Below, one piece after another: positions 18,208-27,596 of a DNA stretch of 64,000 bases. The stretch is from Bacteroidales bacterium. GTDB lineage: Bacteria > Bacteroidota > Bacteroidia > Bacteroidales > JAADGE01. Position 1 is the stretch's first letter. Each line of letters opens with the position of its first letter. The position numbers and the translations under genes are program-made. The stretch is from the NCBI GenBank assembly GCA_021648725.1, contig JAKISF010000015.1:1-64000 (forward strand). The letters are read 5' to 3'. The notes beneath the pieces are model-generated. The model saw only the letters and a program-made list of their open reading frames with translations, was not told the origin of the DNA and searched no databases.

Positions 18208-20655
18208 ATGAAAATATCCTACAATCAACTCAAACAATACATTGATATTAATTATAAAGTCGAAGATCTTTCTGAAATTCTTACCGATATTGGATTGGAA
18301 GTAGAAGGAACCGAAGAGTTTGAAAGTATTAAAGGCGGAATGGAAGGTTTGATTATCGGAGAAGTGAAAACTTGCGAAAAACACCCGAACGCTGATAAAT
18401 TAAGCATTACAACCGTTGATACAGGAACTGGTGAATTATTCCCGATTGTATGCGGTGCTCCGAATGTTGCTGCCGGTCAAAAAGTTGTTGTTGCGACTGT
18501 AGGAACAAAACTTTATTTTAACGATGATGAAATAACCATAAAAAAAGGAAAAATCAGAGGAGAAGTTTCAATGGGAATGATATGTGCCGAAGACGAAATA
18601 GGTACCGGAACATCGCATGAAGGCATTTTGGTTTTACCGGAAGATGTTGAAACAGGAACTTTTGCAAAGGATTATTTTAAAATTGAAAAAGATACCATTT
18701 TTGAAATCGGTTTAACGCCTAATCGTGCCGACGGAGCTTCACATCTCGGGGTAGCACGTGATTTAATTGCATATTTCAAACATCAGGGAAAAGATTTAAA
18801 ATTGAATAAGCCGGATGTCAGCAATTTTAAAGTTGATAACAATAATTTGCAAATTTCCGTTGAAATTAAAAATAAAGATGCTTGCAAACGATATTCAGGT
18901 ATCACAATTTCAGGAATTGAAATTAAAGAATCTCCGGACTGGTTGCAAAACAGGCTTAACGCAATAGGCTTGCAGCCGATTAACAATGTGGTTGATATAG
19001 CAAACTTCGTCTTGCACGAAACAGGGCAACCCTTGCATGCTTTTGATGCCGATATGATTAAAGGGAAAAAAGTTATTGTAAGAACATCGAATGAAGGAAC
19101 AATTTTTAAGACACTTGATGAAGAAGAAAGAAAATTGCACAAAGACGACTTAATGATTTGCAATGCAGAAGAAGGGATGTGTATAGCCGGTGTGTTCGGC
19201 GGTGCTGATTCCGGTGTTTCTGACAAAACCAAAAATATCTTTTTAGAAAGTGCTTATTTTAATCCTGTTTCAGTTCGTAAAACATCCAAACGACATGCTT
19301 TGCAAACAGATTCTTCGTTTAGGTTTGAAAGAGGTGTAGATCCAAATAATACTATTTATCCCCTAAAACGAGCAGCTCTGTTAATCAAAGAACTTGCCGG
19401 CGGAAGTATTTCTTCCGAGATTGTTGATGTTTATCCGGAACCGATTCAAGATTTTAAATTTGATGTGCTATATTCTCATATCGACCGATTAATCGGAAAA
19501 AAAATTGAGCATGATGAAATTGACACTATTTTAGAAGCTCTTGAAATTAAAATTACAGACAGAGACGGTGATAGAATTTCGTTAGAAGTTCCGCCGTATC
19601 GTGTGGATGTTACGCGTGAAGCTGATATTGTTGAAGAAATTTTAAGAATATATGGTTACAACAGTATTGATTCATCAACATCTGTGAAATCAACTTTGGC
19701 TTATGCACCGAAACCTGATACCAATAAACTTAAAAATACAATTTCAGCCTTTTTAAGTTCGCAAGGTTTTTCCGAAGCCATGTCAAACTCTTTGACAAAA
19801 GGCAAATATTATGAAGCTGATAATGATTTTAAAGAATATAATTCTGTTAAAATACTCAATGCTTTAAGCAATGATTTGAATGTTATGAGGCAAGATTTGC
19901 TTTTCGGAAGTTTGGAAGCTGTAATCAGAAACGTAAACCACAAAAATCCGGATATTAAATTATATGAATTCGGACAAACTTACAAATACAAAAAAACCGA
20001 AAGTGAGAATCCTTTGAATTCTTATTTTGAAGAACAGCATCTTGCAGTCACAATTTCAGGAAATAAAAATAAGGTAAATTGGAATTCGTCGGAAGAAGCA
20101 AGCGATTTTTATTATTTAAAATCAAAAGTAACGGGAATTTTTGAACGCTTTAATTTTGATATAAATAAATTGAAATCGGAAGAAACCGAATCAGATATTT
20201 TTGCATACGGAATAACACACACAATAAATAATAAAAAATTGGTTGAGTTCGGAAGCGTAAGTAATAAGTTTTTATCTGTGTTCGGAATTGAGCAGGAAGT
20301 ATTTTATGCTGACATTCATTGGGATGGTGTAATAAAATATTTGCCCGAAACTCCAAAATTTATTCCCGTTCCGAAATATCCGGCGGTTAAGCGAGATTTA
20401 GCTTTGCTTCTCAATAAAGATGTGAAATTTTCTCAAATAGAGCAACTTGCATACAGGTCAGAAAGGAAACTTCTGAAAAACGTTTCTATTTTTGATGTTT
20501 TTGAAGATGAAAAACTCGGTAAAAATAAAAAATCTTATGCCGTCAGTTTTATCATTCAAGACGAAACAAAAACCTTAAAAGATAAGCAAATTGATAAAAT
20601 TATGAAAAAGCTACAATATACTTTTGAGAAGGAGTTGGGTGCGGAATTGAGGTAA
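18208..20655 (+). CDS. pheT: Phenylalanine--tRNA ligase beta subunit
   Basis: The beta subunit of the heterotetrameric PheRS that charges tRNA-Phe and edits mischarged tyrosine. The domains run in order: N-terminal region, EMAP/tRNA-binding domain (about 40-150, 'GEVKTCEKHPNADKLSI'), B3/B4 editing domain ('RYSGITISGIEI', 'GVFGG'), B5 domain ('FDVLYSHIDRLIGKKI'), catalytic-like core, and the C-terminal anticodon-binding FDX-ACB domain ('PKYPAVKRDLALLL'). Its 815 residues are full length. The pheS gene is not adjacent in the window, which is common in Bacteroidota. Confidence 0.97.
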   Translation: MKISYNQLKQYIDINYKVEDLSEILTDIGLEVEGTEEFESIKGGMEGLIIGEVKTCEKHPNADKLSITTVDTGTGELFPIVCGAPNVAAGQKVVVATVGTKLYFNDDEITIKKGKIRGEVSMGMICAEDEIGTGTSHEGILVLPEDVETGTFAKDYFKIEKDTIFEIGLTPNRADGASHLGVARDLIAYFKHQGKDLKLNKPDVSNFKVDNNNLQISVEIKNKDACKRYSGITISGIEIKESPDWLQNRLNAIGLQPINNVVDIANFVLHETGQPLHAFDADMIKGKKVIVRTSNEGTIFKTLDEEERKLHKDDLMICNAEEGMCIAGVFGGADSGVSDKTKNIFLESAYFNPVSVRKTSKRHALQTDSSFRFERGVDPNNTIYPLKRAALLIKELAGGSISSEIVDVYPEPIQDFKFDVLYSHIDRLIGKKIEHDEIDTILEALEIKITDRDGDRISLEVPPYRVDVTREADIVEEILRIYGYNSIDSSTSVKSTLAYAPKPDTNKLKNTISAFLSSQGFSEAMSNSLTKGKYYEADNDFKEYNSVKILNALSNDLNVMRQDLLFGSLEAVIRNVNHKNPDIKLYEFGQTYKYKKTESENPLNSYFEEQHLAVTISGNKNKVNWNSSEEASDFYYLKSKVTGIFERFNFDINKLKSEETESDIFAYGITHTINNKKLVEFGSVSNKFLSVFGIEQEVFYADIHWDGVIKYLPETPKFIPVPKYPAVKRDLALLLNKDVKFSQIEQLAYRSERKLLKNVSIFDVFEDEKLGKNKKSYAVSFIIQDETKTLKDKQIDKIMKKLQYTFEKELGAELR

Positions 20656-20676
20656 TTATTTTGATTTTTATAAAAA

Positions 20677-20707
20677 CTTGTCTGCCTCTAAAATTAAGGC
20701 AGACAAG
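20677..20707 (+). terminator. pheT terminator
   Basis: An 11-bp perfect stem (20677-20687 with 20697-20707) 21 nt after the pheT stop. The downstream tract is T-rich but interrupted. Confidence 0.75.
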
Positions 20708-20777
20708 ATTTAAGTTTATTTAAAAAAAGGAAAAAAAATTATCGATCTTCTAAAAAAAACAATTCAAGATCACATCT

Positions 20778-22880
20778 TTATAAATTTAATTTTAGTCTTA
20801 CCCCGGCTTTTATCCAAAGTCCGGGCATTTTAATATTCCCGTATTCGTAATATTCTGTATTTAATAAGTTGGAGGCTTCCGTATAGATTTCAAAGCGTTT
20901 GGTTTTCCAAAAAACTTTTAAGTCGAGCAGGGTAAAGGGTGTGTATTCTTTTTCGCCTGTATATGTTTTTGTTGTAATGTCATAAGCAGAAAAGCTTCCT
21001 GCACGGTCTTCATACCGTAAAGCCCAGGCAGCTGAAATATTCTTGAAAATTTTATGGTGCATCGAAAAAACAATTTTGTGTTTTAAATAATCCAAAGCAT
21101 ATTTTGAAATGTATTCTCCGCTTTGTTTGGTAATATCAATATGTGAATATGAAAAAGCAATTTTTTTAATAATGTCGGCTTTCTGAAAGTTGTAAGACCC
21201 AAAAACTTCTGTTCCGACAGTTGTTAATTCCGTAATGTTTAACGGTTGCCAATCAATTGTGTCTGAAAGTCTTACCCAGTCTATGGTGTTTCTGCCCTTT
21301 CTCTTGAAAACTGTCAGGTTTGCCTTGAATCTTTTTTTACGGTATTTTAAACCGGTTTCATAAGTTAGTGCTTGTTCGGGTAACAAATCCGGATTTCCTT
21401 TATTTGTAGGTCCGTCATAATAAAGGTCGGTAAAAGTAGGTAAGCGTAAGGCTTGATTGGCAGATGCAAATAATTTAATTTCTTTTCCGATATTATAACT
21501 TATGTCAATTCCGCCGGTAAAATACCAATTGTAATCGCTGTTGTAGTTAGAAGAAAAACCGCCGGCAACCATAAGATTCTTATATTGATAAACATGCTCA
21601 GCATATAAGTTTACATTGTAGCGGTCGGCAGATTTTGTATATTCTCCGAACTCTTCAAACGGAACATCAACTGTAGCTTTCATATCTTCTCCTAAAACAT
21701 TTGATTGAATATATACATGCCTGTACTCTGCACCTACGGCAGTTTTTCCGGCAATGGTGTTGAAGTCGAATTTTAACTCAGATGATATTATGTTGGTTTT
21801 ATGGTAATTATGACCGGAATAATAATTCCAATTTGCATAAATTCCCGGATAATATTTTGCTGTATCTGTTTCGTTAATAAAATAATTACCTGTTCGCATA
21901 AATTTATCTTCTCGGAAAAGCTCAAACCTGTCCTGATGCCTTCGCCAATAGAAACTTTTTAAAAAGTTGTAATTTTTTTTGTGACTTATTGCTTTATAAC
22001 CGGCAAAAATTGTTTTTGTATTTTCATATTGCCACGGAAATTTAGGAGTGTAAAAACTGTTTGCTCCGAAAGATTTATCAGAATATCCTGTTTGTATTAT
22101 ATAGTCGGAAAATTTAGTTTTTAATGCAGTTTCGTAAAATATATTTAAAGTGTTGAAGTCGGTATTGTTAATGTCGTCATTCGGCAAATAACCTCCGCTT
22201 GTTTTCTTTGAAAAGGATATATAATTTTGCCAATTTTTAATGTTGTATGAAAGGCTTGCATTTCCGCCGAAGTATTGATGTTGCCCGGCAAAAAGTGAGA
22301 GTTTTAATTTTTTAGCGGTTTCTGTATTTGTAATGAAGTTTATTGCTCCGCTGTATGCATTTATGCCGAATATTCTGTTACCCGGACCTTGAAGAATTTC
22401 AATTTTTTCAATGCTTTCAATATCAACAGGTAAATTCATATTATGATGCCCTGTTTGTACATCGTTCATTTTAAATCCGTTAAGAAGTATAAGGGTTTGT
22501 TCGTAATTCCCGCCTCTTATGCTTATGTCGGCTTGCACTCCTTCCGTTCCTCTCTGTCTTACATCTACATTACTTGCATATTCAAGTAAGTCTTGCAAGC
22601 TGTGAACGGGTAAAGATTCAATTTCATCTTTTTCAATAGTGTAGATAACTCTTGCGGTTTCTGAATTCAATGTCGGGACTCTGGATGAAACAATCTGTAT
22701 ATCATCAATTTGCACTGTGTCGGTTTGAGCATTAAGAGTAAATACTGATGTTAAGAAATATGAAAGAGGTAATGATGCAATTCTTATCAATTTACCTATT
22801 GAGCTAAAAACACTCCAAGAAGTATTTGCCCATTTTTTGAAAGTTACAATTTCTTTTAAAATTAGATTTTTTCTGTTCAT
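20778..22880 (-). CDS. TonB-dependent outer membrane receptor, BtuB-like
   Basis: A TonB-gated outer-membrane receptor for an unknown ligand (vitamin B12-type, siderophore or similar). An unusually long N-terminal leader ends at about residue 52 ('SVFTLNAQ'). It is followed by a TonB-box-like region, a plug domain ('LQDLLEYASNVDVRQRG', 'IEKIEILQGPGNRIFG') and a 22-strand-type barrel ending 'GVRLKLNL'. The 700 residues lack the N-terminal carboxypeptidase-like domain of SusC. No cobalamin riboswitch fits in the 57-bp divergent gap, so a B12 role is not supported. It stands alone and is divergent from the HAD gene. Confidence 0.85.
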   Translation of the reverse strand: MNRKNLILKEIVTFKKWANTSWSVFSSIGKLIRIASLPLSYFLTSVFTLNAQTDTVQIDDIQIVSSRVPTLNSETARVIYTIEKDEIESLPVHSLQDLLEYASNVDVRQRGTEGVQADISIRGGNYEQTLILLNGFKMNDVQTGHHNMNLPVDIESIEKIEILQGPGNRIFGINAYSGAINFITNTETAKKLKLSLFAGQHQYFGGNASLSYNIKNWQNYISFSKKTSGGYLPNDDINNTDFNTLNIFYETALKTKFSDYIIQTGYSDKSFGANSFYTPKFPWQYENTKTIFAGYKAISHKKNYNFLKSFYWRRHQDRFELFREDKFMRTGNYFINETDTAKYYPGIYANWNYYSGHNYHKTNIISSELKFDFNTIAGKTAVGAEYRHVYIQSNVLGEDMKATVDVPFEEFGEYTKSADRYNVNLYAEHVYQYKNLMVAGGFSSNYNSDYNWYFTGGIDISYNIGKEIKLFASANQALRLPTFTDLYYDGPTNKGNPDLLPEQALTYETGLKYRKKRFKANLTVFKRKGRNTIDWVRLSDTIDWQPLNITELTTVGTEVFGSYNFQKADIIKKIAFSYSHIDITKQSGEYISKYALDYLKHKIVFSMHHKIFKNISAAWALRYEDRAGSFSAYDITTKTYTGEKEYTPFTLLDLKVFWKTKRFEIYTEASNLLNTEYYEYGNIKMPGLWIKAGVRLKLNL

Positions 22881-22886
22881 TTTGTT

Positions 22887-22894
22887 TAATTTTG
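22887..22894 (+). promoter_or_regulatory. -7 element for the HAD gene
   Basis: TAATTTTG, exact TAnnTTTG, on the plus strand. It lies inside the presumed leader of the divergent TonB receptor gene. Confidence 0.45.
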
Positions 22895-22911
22895 AGTTTT
22901 AAAATAAATTA

Positions 22912-22919
22912 CAAAATTA
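22912..22919 (-). promoter_or_regulatory. -7 element for the TonB-dependent receptor
   Basis: TAATTTTG on the minus strand (22919 to 22912), 31 nt upstream of the receptor start. It faces the plus-strand box at 22887-22894. Confidence 0.5.
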
Positions 22920-22937
22920 ACTTTTAAATAATAATTA

Positions 22938-23579
22938 ATGCACTATCAACATATAATTTGGGATTATAACGGAACTTTATTAAACGACGTAAATCTTTGC
23001 GTTGAGGTTATTAATGATATGTTATCGGAAAGGAATTTACCCTTAATGACGGTGCCGAAATACAGAGAATTGTTTGATTTTCCTGTTAAGGATTATTATG
23101 CAAAAGCAGGTTTTGATTTTAATAAAGAGTCTTTTGAAATTGTAGGAACAGAATTTATTGTTGAATACGATAAAAGGCAAAAAACATCAGTATTGCATTC
23201 AGGTGTTAAAGAATTATTAATTGAAATAAAAAACTCCGGAATTAAGCAGTCAATTTTATCAGCAAGAAAAGAAGAACAACTTCTTGAAGAACTTAAATAT
23301 TTCGGTATTTATGATTATTTTGAGGAAATTGTAGGTTTAAACGACCATTATGCAGGCGGTAAAGTTGAGAGAGGGATAAAATTAATTTCAAAATTAAATA
23401 TCCCTAAAGATAAAATATTAATGATAGGCGATACAAAACATGATGCCGAAGTTGCAAAGGAAACCGGAATTAATTGTATTTTATTATCTCACGGACACCA
23501 TACAAAAGAAAAGTTAAAAACTTGCGGTGTTTACGTATTTGATAAAATTTCCGATATCAGAGAATTTGTAAAAATATGA
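22938..23579 (+). CDS. HAD-superfamily hydrolase, phosphoglycolate phosphatase-like
   Basis: A HAD-fold protein with the layout of subfamily IA phosphatases. Motif I is 'DYNGT' with nucleophile D9, but the second acid expected two residues on (DxD) is N11. Motif II is probably the Ser in 'ILSARKEEQ', motif III Lys is near 'GGKVERG', and motif IV is 'GDTKHDAE'. The 213 residues include a helical cap at about 15-80. The D-to-N change in motif I may alter or weaken phosphatase chemistry; the substrate is unknown. It has its own promoter and terminator. Confidence 0.8.
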   Translation: MHYQHIIWDYNGTLLNDVNLCVEVINDMLSERNLPLMTVPKYRELFDFPVKDYYAKAGFDFNKESFEIVGTEFIVEYDKRQKTSVLHSGVKELLIEIKNSGIKQSILSARKEEQLLEELKYFGIYDYFEEIVGLNDHYAGGKVERGIKLISKLNIPKDKILMIGDTKHDAEVAKETGINCILLSHGHHTKEKLKTCGVYVFDKISDIREFVKI

Positions 23580-23587
23580 GTCAGGTA

Positions 23588-23622
23588 AAAAAAGGCTGTC
23601 ATTTATTTTGACAGCCTTTTTT
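23588..23622. terminator. Bidirectional terminator, HAD gene / gdhA
   Basis: A 14-bp perfect stem (23588-23601 with 23609-23622) with A and T runs at its two feet, between two converging genes. Confidence 0.92.
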
Positions 23623-23642
23623 ATTATCTTAATTAAAAAATA

Positions 23643-24983
23643 TTATACTAAGCCTTGTGCTAACATTGCATCTGCAATTTTAACAAAACCGGCGATATTT
23701 GCTCCTTTAACATAGTCAACAAAATCGTTATTTTCAGCACCGTATTTTTTACAGGCTTCATGAATATCTTTCATAATTCTGTGCAATTTTTGGTCAACTT
23801 CTTCTGCTGTCCAACCGAAACGTAAAGAGTTTTGGCTCATTTCTAAGCCCGAAACGGCAACTCCGCCGGCATTTGAAGCTTTTCCCGGAGCATATAATAT
23901 TTTTGCATTATGAAAAACATGAATGGCATCCGGTGTACAAGGCATATTTGCACCTTCCGAAACACAAATAACTCCGTTTTTAACTAATTGTTTTGCATCT
24001 TCCTCATTTAATTCATTTTGAGTAGCACACGGTAAAGCAATATCAACTTTTTGCTCCCAAGGTCTTTTTCCGGCAAAAAATTCAACTCCGAACTCCTCTG
24101 CATAAGGTTGAACAATATCATTATTTGTGGCACGTAATTCTAACATATATTCAATTTTTTCTCCTGAAATTCCATCGGGGTCGTAAACATATCCGTCGGG
24201 TCCTGAAATTGTTACAACTTTTGCACCTAATTGAGTTGCTTTAATTGTAGCACCCCATGCAACATTTCCGAAGCCTGAAACGGCAACAGTTTTTCCTTCA
24301 AAAGAATTACCTTTGGTTGCTAACATCTCTTTTGCAAAATATACATTTCCGAAACCGGTTGCTTCCGGACGCATTAAACTTCCGCCCCATTCTCTGCCTT
24401 TGCCGGTTAAAACTCCGGTAAATTCATTTCTTAAACGCTTATATTGCCCGAATAAGTAACCTATTTCTCTTCCGCCTACACCAATATCTCCTGCGGGAAC
24501 ATCGGTATTCGGTCCGATATGTCTGAAAAGTTCCGACATAAAACTTTGACAAAAACGCATAATTTCATTGTCGGATTTTCCTTTCGGATTAAAATCAGAA
24601 CCGCCTTTACCTCCGCCCATCGGAAGTGTTGTTAAACTATTTTTTAAAATTTGTTCAAAACCGAGAAATTTTAAAATACTTAAGTTTACACTCGGGTGAA
24701 ATCGTAAACCGCCTTTATAAGGTCCGATTGCACTGTTAAATTCAATACGATAACCTTTGTTAAGTTGAAACTCACCTTTATCGTCTTGCCAAGGAACTCT
24801 GAACATAATCACACGCTCGGGCTCAACAAGTCGTTCAAGAATTTTTGCATCTTCGTATATAGGATTATTTTCTATGAACGGAATAATAACTTCCGCAACC
24901 TCTAAAACTGCTTGGTGAAATTCTTTTTCGCCGGCATTTCGGGCAACTACACCCTCCATGAATTTATTTACTTTATCTGTCAT
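23643..24983 (-). CDS. gdhA: NADP-specific glutamate dehydrogenase
   Basis: Assimilates ammonium by reductive amination of 2-oxoglutarate to glutamate. The 446-residue hexameric-type enzyme has the substrate-binding block 'PMGGGKGGSDFNPKGKS' with catalytic lysines, 'PAGDIGVGGREIGY' with the catalytic aspartate, and the Rossmann segment 'VAVSGFGNVAWGA'. Length and motifs match bacterial GDH of the small, usually NADP-linked class; the cofactor is inferred from that class. It is monocistronic, with a promoter box at 25015-25022 and a shared terminator. Confidence 0.96.
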   Translation of the reverse strand: MTDKVNKFMEGVVARNAGEKEFHQAVLEVAEVIIPFIENNPIYEDAKILERLVEPERVIMFRVPWQDDKGEFQLNKGYRIEFNSAIGPYKGGLRFHPSVNLSILKFLGFEQILKNSLTTLPMGGGKGGSDFNPKGKSDNEIMRFCQSFMSELFRHIGPNTDVPAGDIGVGGREIGYLFGQYKRLRNEFTGVLTGKGREWGGSLMRPEATGFGNVYFAKEMLATKGNSFEGKTVAVSGFGNVAWGATIKATQLGAKVVTISGPDGYVYDPDGISGEKIEYMLELRATNNDIVQPYAEEFGVEFFAGKRPWEQKVDIALPCATQNELNEEDAKQLVKNGVICVSEGANMPCTPDAIHVFHNAKILYAPGKASNAGGVAVSGLEMSQNSLRFGWTAEEVDQKLHRIMKDIHEACKKYGAENNDFVDYVKGANIAGFVKIADAMLAQGLV

Positions 24984-25014
24984 AGTATTTTAATTAGAAA
25001 TTCAAATTTTGCTG

Positions 25015-25022
25015 CAAATGTA
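25015..25022 (-). promoter_or_regulatory. -7 element for gdhA
   Basis: TACATTTG on the minus strand (25022 to 25015), 31 nt upstream of gdhA. The 340-bp gap 24984-25323 otherwise holds a palindrome (25128-25141), a candidate marC promoter, and no convincing gene. Confidence 0.55.
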
Positions 25023-25127
25023 TATTTTTTTTAATTTATCGGTTCACTTTTTTATTATATATTTAATAATTGTAATCAGCATAAAATAAACAATATACAA
25101 ATTGCTCCACCATGTTAAAAAACACTT

Positions 25128-25141
25128 ATGATAATTATCAT
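25128..25141. promoter_or_regulatory. 14-bp palindrome between gdhA and marC
   Basis: ATGATAATTATCAT is a perfect palindrome. It resembles abutted Fur/DtxR-type half sites (TGATAA/TTATCA), but no regulator is identified nearby. A palindrome this A/T-rich may be chance. Confidence 0.25.
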
Positions 25142-25245
25142 TAAAGCAAATATAGATAAATTAATTTTTAAGAATGTATTCTTTCTGAAACTGATTTTTT
25201 TAAAAAAAATAATATGAAAATAGTTGTTAAATTAAAAAAGATGTT

Positions 25246-25253
25246 GACATTTG
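25246..25253 (+). promoter_or_regulatory. Candidate -7 element for the MarC gene
   Basis: GACATTTG matches 7 of 8 bases of TAnnTTTG, 70 nt upstream of the MarC-family gene. A TTG at about 25224 could be its -33 partner. Support is weak. Confidence 0.3.
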
Positions 25254-25323
25254 CGCGATTTTTTAAGGTAAACATTAATGTTTCGTGTAAAAGTCTATAT
25301 ATTAAACTGTTAAATCAAATGTT

Positions 25324-25932
25324 ATGGGAGTAAATTTTGTTCATATTTTTTCCGTTTTTATGGTATTATTTGCCGTTATTGATATTGTCGGCTCAATTCC
25401 GATAATTATAGACATAAAAACAAAAGGAAATAAAATTGAGGCAGGTAAAACAACTTTAATTTCTTTGGTAATACTTACATTATTCCTTTTTGTAGGAGAA
25501 GCTTTATTGGGGATATTCGGTGTTGATATTTCGTCTTTTGCTATTGCGGGGTCTTTTATATTATTTTTTCTTGCATTAGAAATGGTTCTCGGTATTGAGC
25601 TTTTTAAAAGTCAAACAACAGGAAGTGCCTCTGTAGTTCCTCTTGCATTTCCTATTATTGCAGGAGCGGGTTCAATTACAACACTGCTTTCGCTTAGGGC
25701 TGAATATGAGTCGATTAACATAATGATTGCATTGGTTTTGAATATGGTTGTTGTGTTTGTTGTGCTTAAAACTACAAAGTATATCGAAAAAATATTAGGG
25801 CAATCAGGAATAACTGTTCTTCGAAAAATATTCGGGATTATTCTTCTGGCAATAGCAATAAAACTTTTTATGTCAAATATTGCAGCTTCTATAGGACGCC
25901 ATTTCCCCGGTTTATTAGAAAAGTTAAGCTGA
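25324..25932 (+). CDS. MarC-family integral membrane protein
   Basis: A six-segment inner-membrane protein of the MarC (UPF0056) family. Despite the name, the family's role is not firmly known, although some members affect amino-acid export. Its 202 residues, the 'FAVIDIVGSIPI' start of TM1 and the repeated 'FFLALEMVLGIELF' half are typical. It is 58 bp upstream of pgk on the same strand; a candidate pgk promoter lies in the gap. Confidence 0.88.
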   Translation: MGVNFVHIFSVFMVLFAVIDIVGSIPIIIDIKTKGNKIEAGKTTLISLVILTLFLFVGEALLGIFGVDISSFAIAGSFILFFLALEMVLGIELFKSQTTGSASVVPLAFPIIAGAGSITTLLSLRAEYESINIMIALVLNMVVVFVVLKTTKYIEKILGQSGITVLRKIFGIILLAIAIKLFMSNIAASIGRHFPGLLEKLS

Positions 25933-25960
25933 TAAAACAAAGATATTTTTCTATTTTTTA

Positions 25961-25968
25961 TAACTTTA
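25961..25968 (+). promoter_or_regulatory. Candidate -7 element for pgk
   Basis: TAACTTTA matches 7 of 8 bases of the consensus, 22 nt before pgk. Confidence 0.35.
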
Positions 25969-25990
25969 CGGAAAATTTTAAATAAGTATT

Positions 25991-27178
25991 ATGCAGAATA
26001 TTGATAAATATAACTTTACAGGTAAAAAAGTAATTGTAAGAGTTGATTTTAACGTTCCTTTAAATGAGAAATTTGAAGTTACTGATGATACAAGAATTCA
26101 AGCAGCAATTCCTACAATTAAAAAGATTGCAGAAACAGGTTCAGTAATTTTAATGTCGCATCTCGGAAGACCCAAAGGAAAAGATGAAAAGTTTTCATTA
26201 AAACACATATTACCTAAACTTTCTGAGTTAGTAGGTAAAGATGTAATGTTTATTGATGATTGCATAGGAGATAAAGTTAAAAATAAAGTTTCGGCAATGA
26301 AAAACGGTGACATTTTGTTGCTTGAAAATTTACGATATTATCCCGAAGAGAAAAAAGGAGATAAGAGTTTTGCAGGGAAATTAGCAGATTTAGCAGATGT
26401 GTATGTAAATGATGCATTCGGAACTGCACACAGAGCACATGCTTCAACTGCAGTTATTGCCGATTTTTTTTCGGATAATAAAATGTTCGGTTATCTTATT
26501 GAGGGAGAACTTGCAGGATTAAAAAAAGTTTTGGAAGAACCGGAAAAACCTCTGACAGCAATTCTCGGAGGAGCAAAAGTTTCTTCTAAAATAACGGTAA
26601 TAGACAAATTGCTTGATAAAGTTGATAATTTAATAATTGCCGGTGGTATGACTTATACTTTCATTAAAGCACAAGGAGGTAAAATAGGAACTTCCTTGGT
26701 TGAAGATGAATATTTAGAAACGGCAAAAAAACTTATGCAAAAAGCAAAAGATTTAGATGTTAATTTAATTCTTCCGGTTGATATTATTAATGCCGATAAA
26801 TTTGATGAAAATGCAAAAACTCTTGTAACTGCCGTTGATAATATTAAAGACGGTTGGATGGGGCTGGATATAGGACCGAAAACAATCGGATTATTTAAGA
26901 GCGTAATATTAGATTCAAAAACAGTAATTTGGAACGGACCTGCCGGGGTTTTTGAAATGGACAAGTTTGCAAACGGCACTATTCAAGTTGCAAATGCTTT
27001 GGTTGAAGCTACCGAAAAAGGGTGTTTTACTTTAATCGGCGGAGGCGATTCTGTTGCAGCAATTAAAAAATATAATTTACAAGATAAAGTAAGTTACGTT
27101 TCAACAGGCGGAGGTGCTATGTTAGAGTTTTTAGAGGGAAAAGAATTACCGGGCATAACGGCAATTAAAAATAACTAG
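25991..27178 (+). CDS. pgk: Phosphoglycerate kinase
   Basis: The glycolytic enzyme that makes ATP from 1,3-bisphosphoglycerate and ADP. The N-terminal substrate lobe has 'VRVDFNVPL' and 'SHLGRPKG', with the basic patch '[11 protein letters not shown]'. The C-terminal nucleotide lobe has '[11 protein letters not shown]', 'WNGPAGVFE' and 'IGGGDSVAA'. The 395 residues are normal for a bacterial monomer. The thioredoxin gene follows after 6 nt and is probably co-transcribed. Confidence 0.97.
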   Translation: MQNIDKYNFTGKKVIVRVDFNVPLNEKFEVTDDTRIQAAIPTIKKIAETGSVILMSHLGRPKGKDEKFSLKHILPKLSELVGKDVMFIDDCIGDKVKNKVSAMKNGDILLLENLRYYPEEKKGDKSFAGKLADLADVYVNDAFGTAHRAHASTAVIADFFSDNKMFGYLIEGELAGLKKVLEEPEKPLTAILGGAKVSSKITVIDKLLDKVDNLIIAGGMTYTFIKAQGGKIGTSLVEDEYLETAKKLMQKAKDLDVNLILPVDIINADKFDENAKTLVTAVDNIKDGWMGLDIGPKTIGLFKSVILDSKTVIWNGPAGVFEMDKFANGTIQVANALVEATEKGCFTLIGGGDSVAAIKKYNLQDKVSYVSTGGGAMLEFLEGKELPGITAIKNN

Positions 27179-27184
27179 CAAAAA

Positions 27185-27523
27185 ATGAATCTGAAAGATT
27201 TGAAAAGTTTAGATGAATTTAATTCTGTTTTAGAAGCAGAAGACGGAGTGTTAATCTATTTTTCTCATGAACAATGCAATGTTTGTAAAGTTCTGAAACC
27301 GAAGATTGTTAAATTACTTGATGAAAATTTTCCCTCAATGAAAATGTTTTATGCAGATACAGTTAAAGCATCTGAAATAGCGGGGCAAAACGGTATTTTT
27401 ACAGTTCCTGCCGTTGTGTGTTTTTTCGGAGGAAAGGAAACTTTTCGTAAAAGCAGGAATATAGGAATTGAAGAATTAAGGCTTCAAATAAAAAGACCTT
27501 ATGACATGGTCTTCGGAAGTTAA
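27185..27523 (+). CDS. Thioredoxin-family protein
   Basis: A small cytoplasmic thioredoxin-fold protein of 112 residues. The redox motif is C31-N-V-C34 ('HEQCNVCKVLKP'), unlike the canonical CGPC, and a cis-proline is visible in 'FTVPAVVCF'. No signal peptide. It directly follows pgk in a probable operon. The non-standard CNVC motif suggests a different redox potential or partner from TrxA; its target is unknown. Confidence 0.85.
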   Translation: MNLKDLKSLDEFNSVLEAEDGVLIYFSHEQCNVCKVLKPKIVKLLDENFPSMKMFYADTVKASEIAGQNGIFTVPAVVCFFGGKETFRKSRNIGIEELRLQIKRPYDMVFGS

Positions 27524-27596
27524 TTTTTTTATAAAATGCTGTAACAATCATTTGCATTCTCGTTTTCTGTTTCGAATACCGGACAAATTAAAATAT

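Noticed and set aside
20741-20776. Inverted GATCTT...AAGATC between pheT and the TonB receptor.
   Set aside because: A six-base stem with a long loop has no clear terminator T tract, and is expected by chance in this DNA.
22881-22937. Cobalamin riboswitch upstream of the BtuB-like receptor.
   Set aside because: The divergent gap is only 57 bp, far too short, and no B12-box sequence is visible.
25214-25333. 39-codon ORF before the MarC-family gene.
   Set aside because: It overlaps the MarC start by frame accident, lacks a promoter box at a good distance, and the composition is what A/T-rich intergenic DNA gives.
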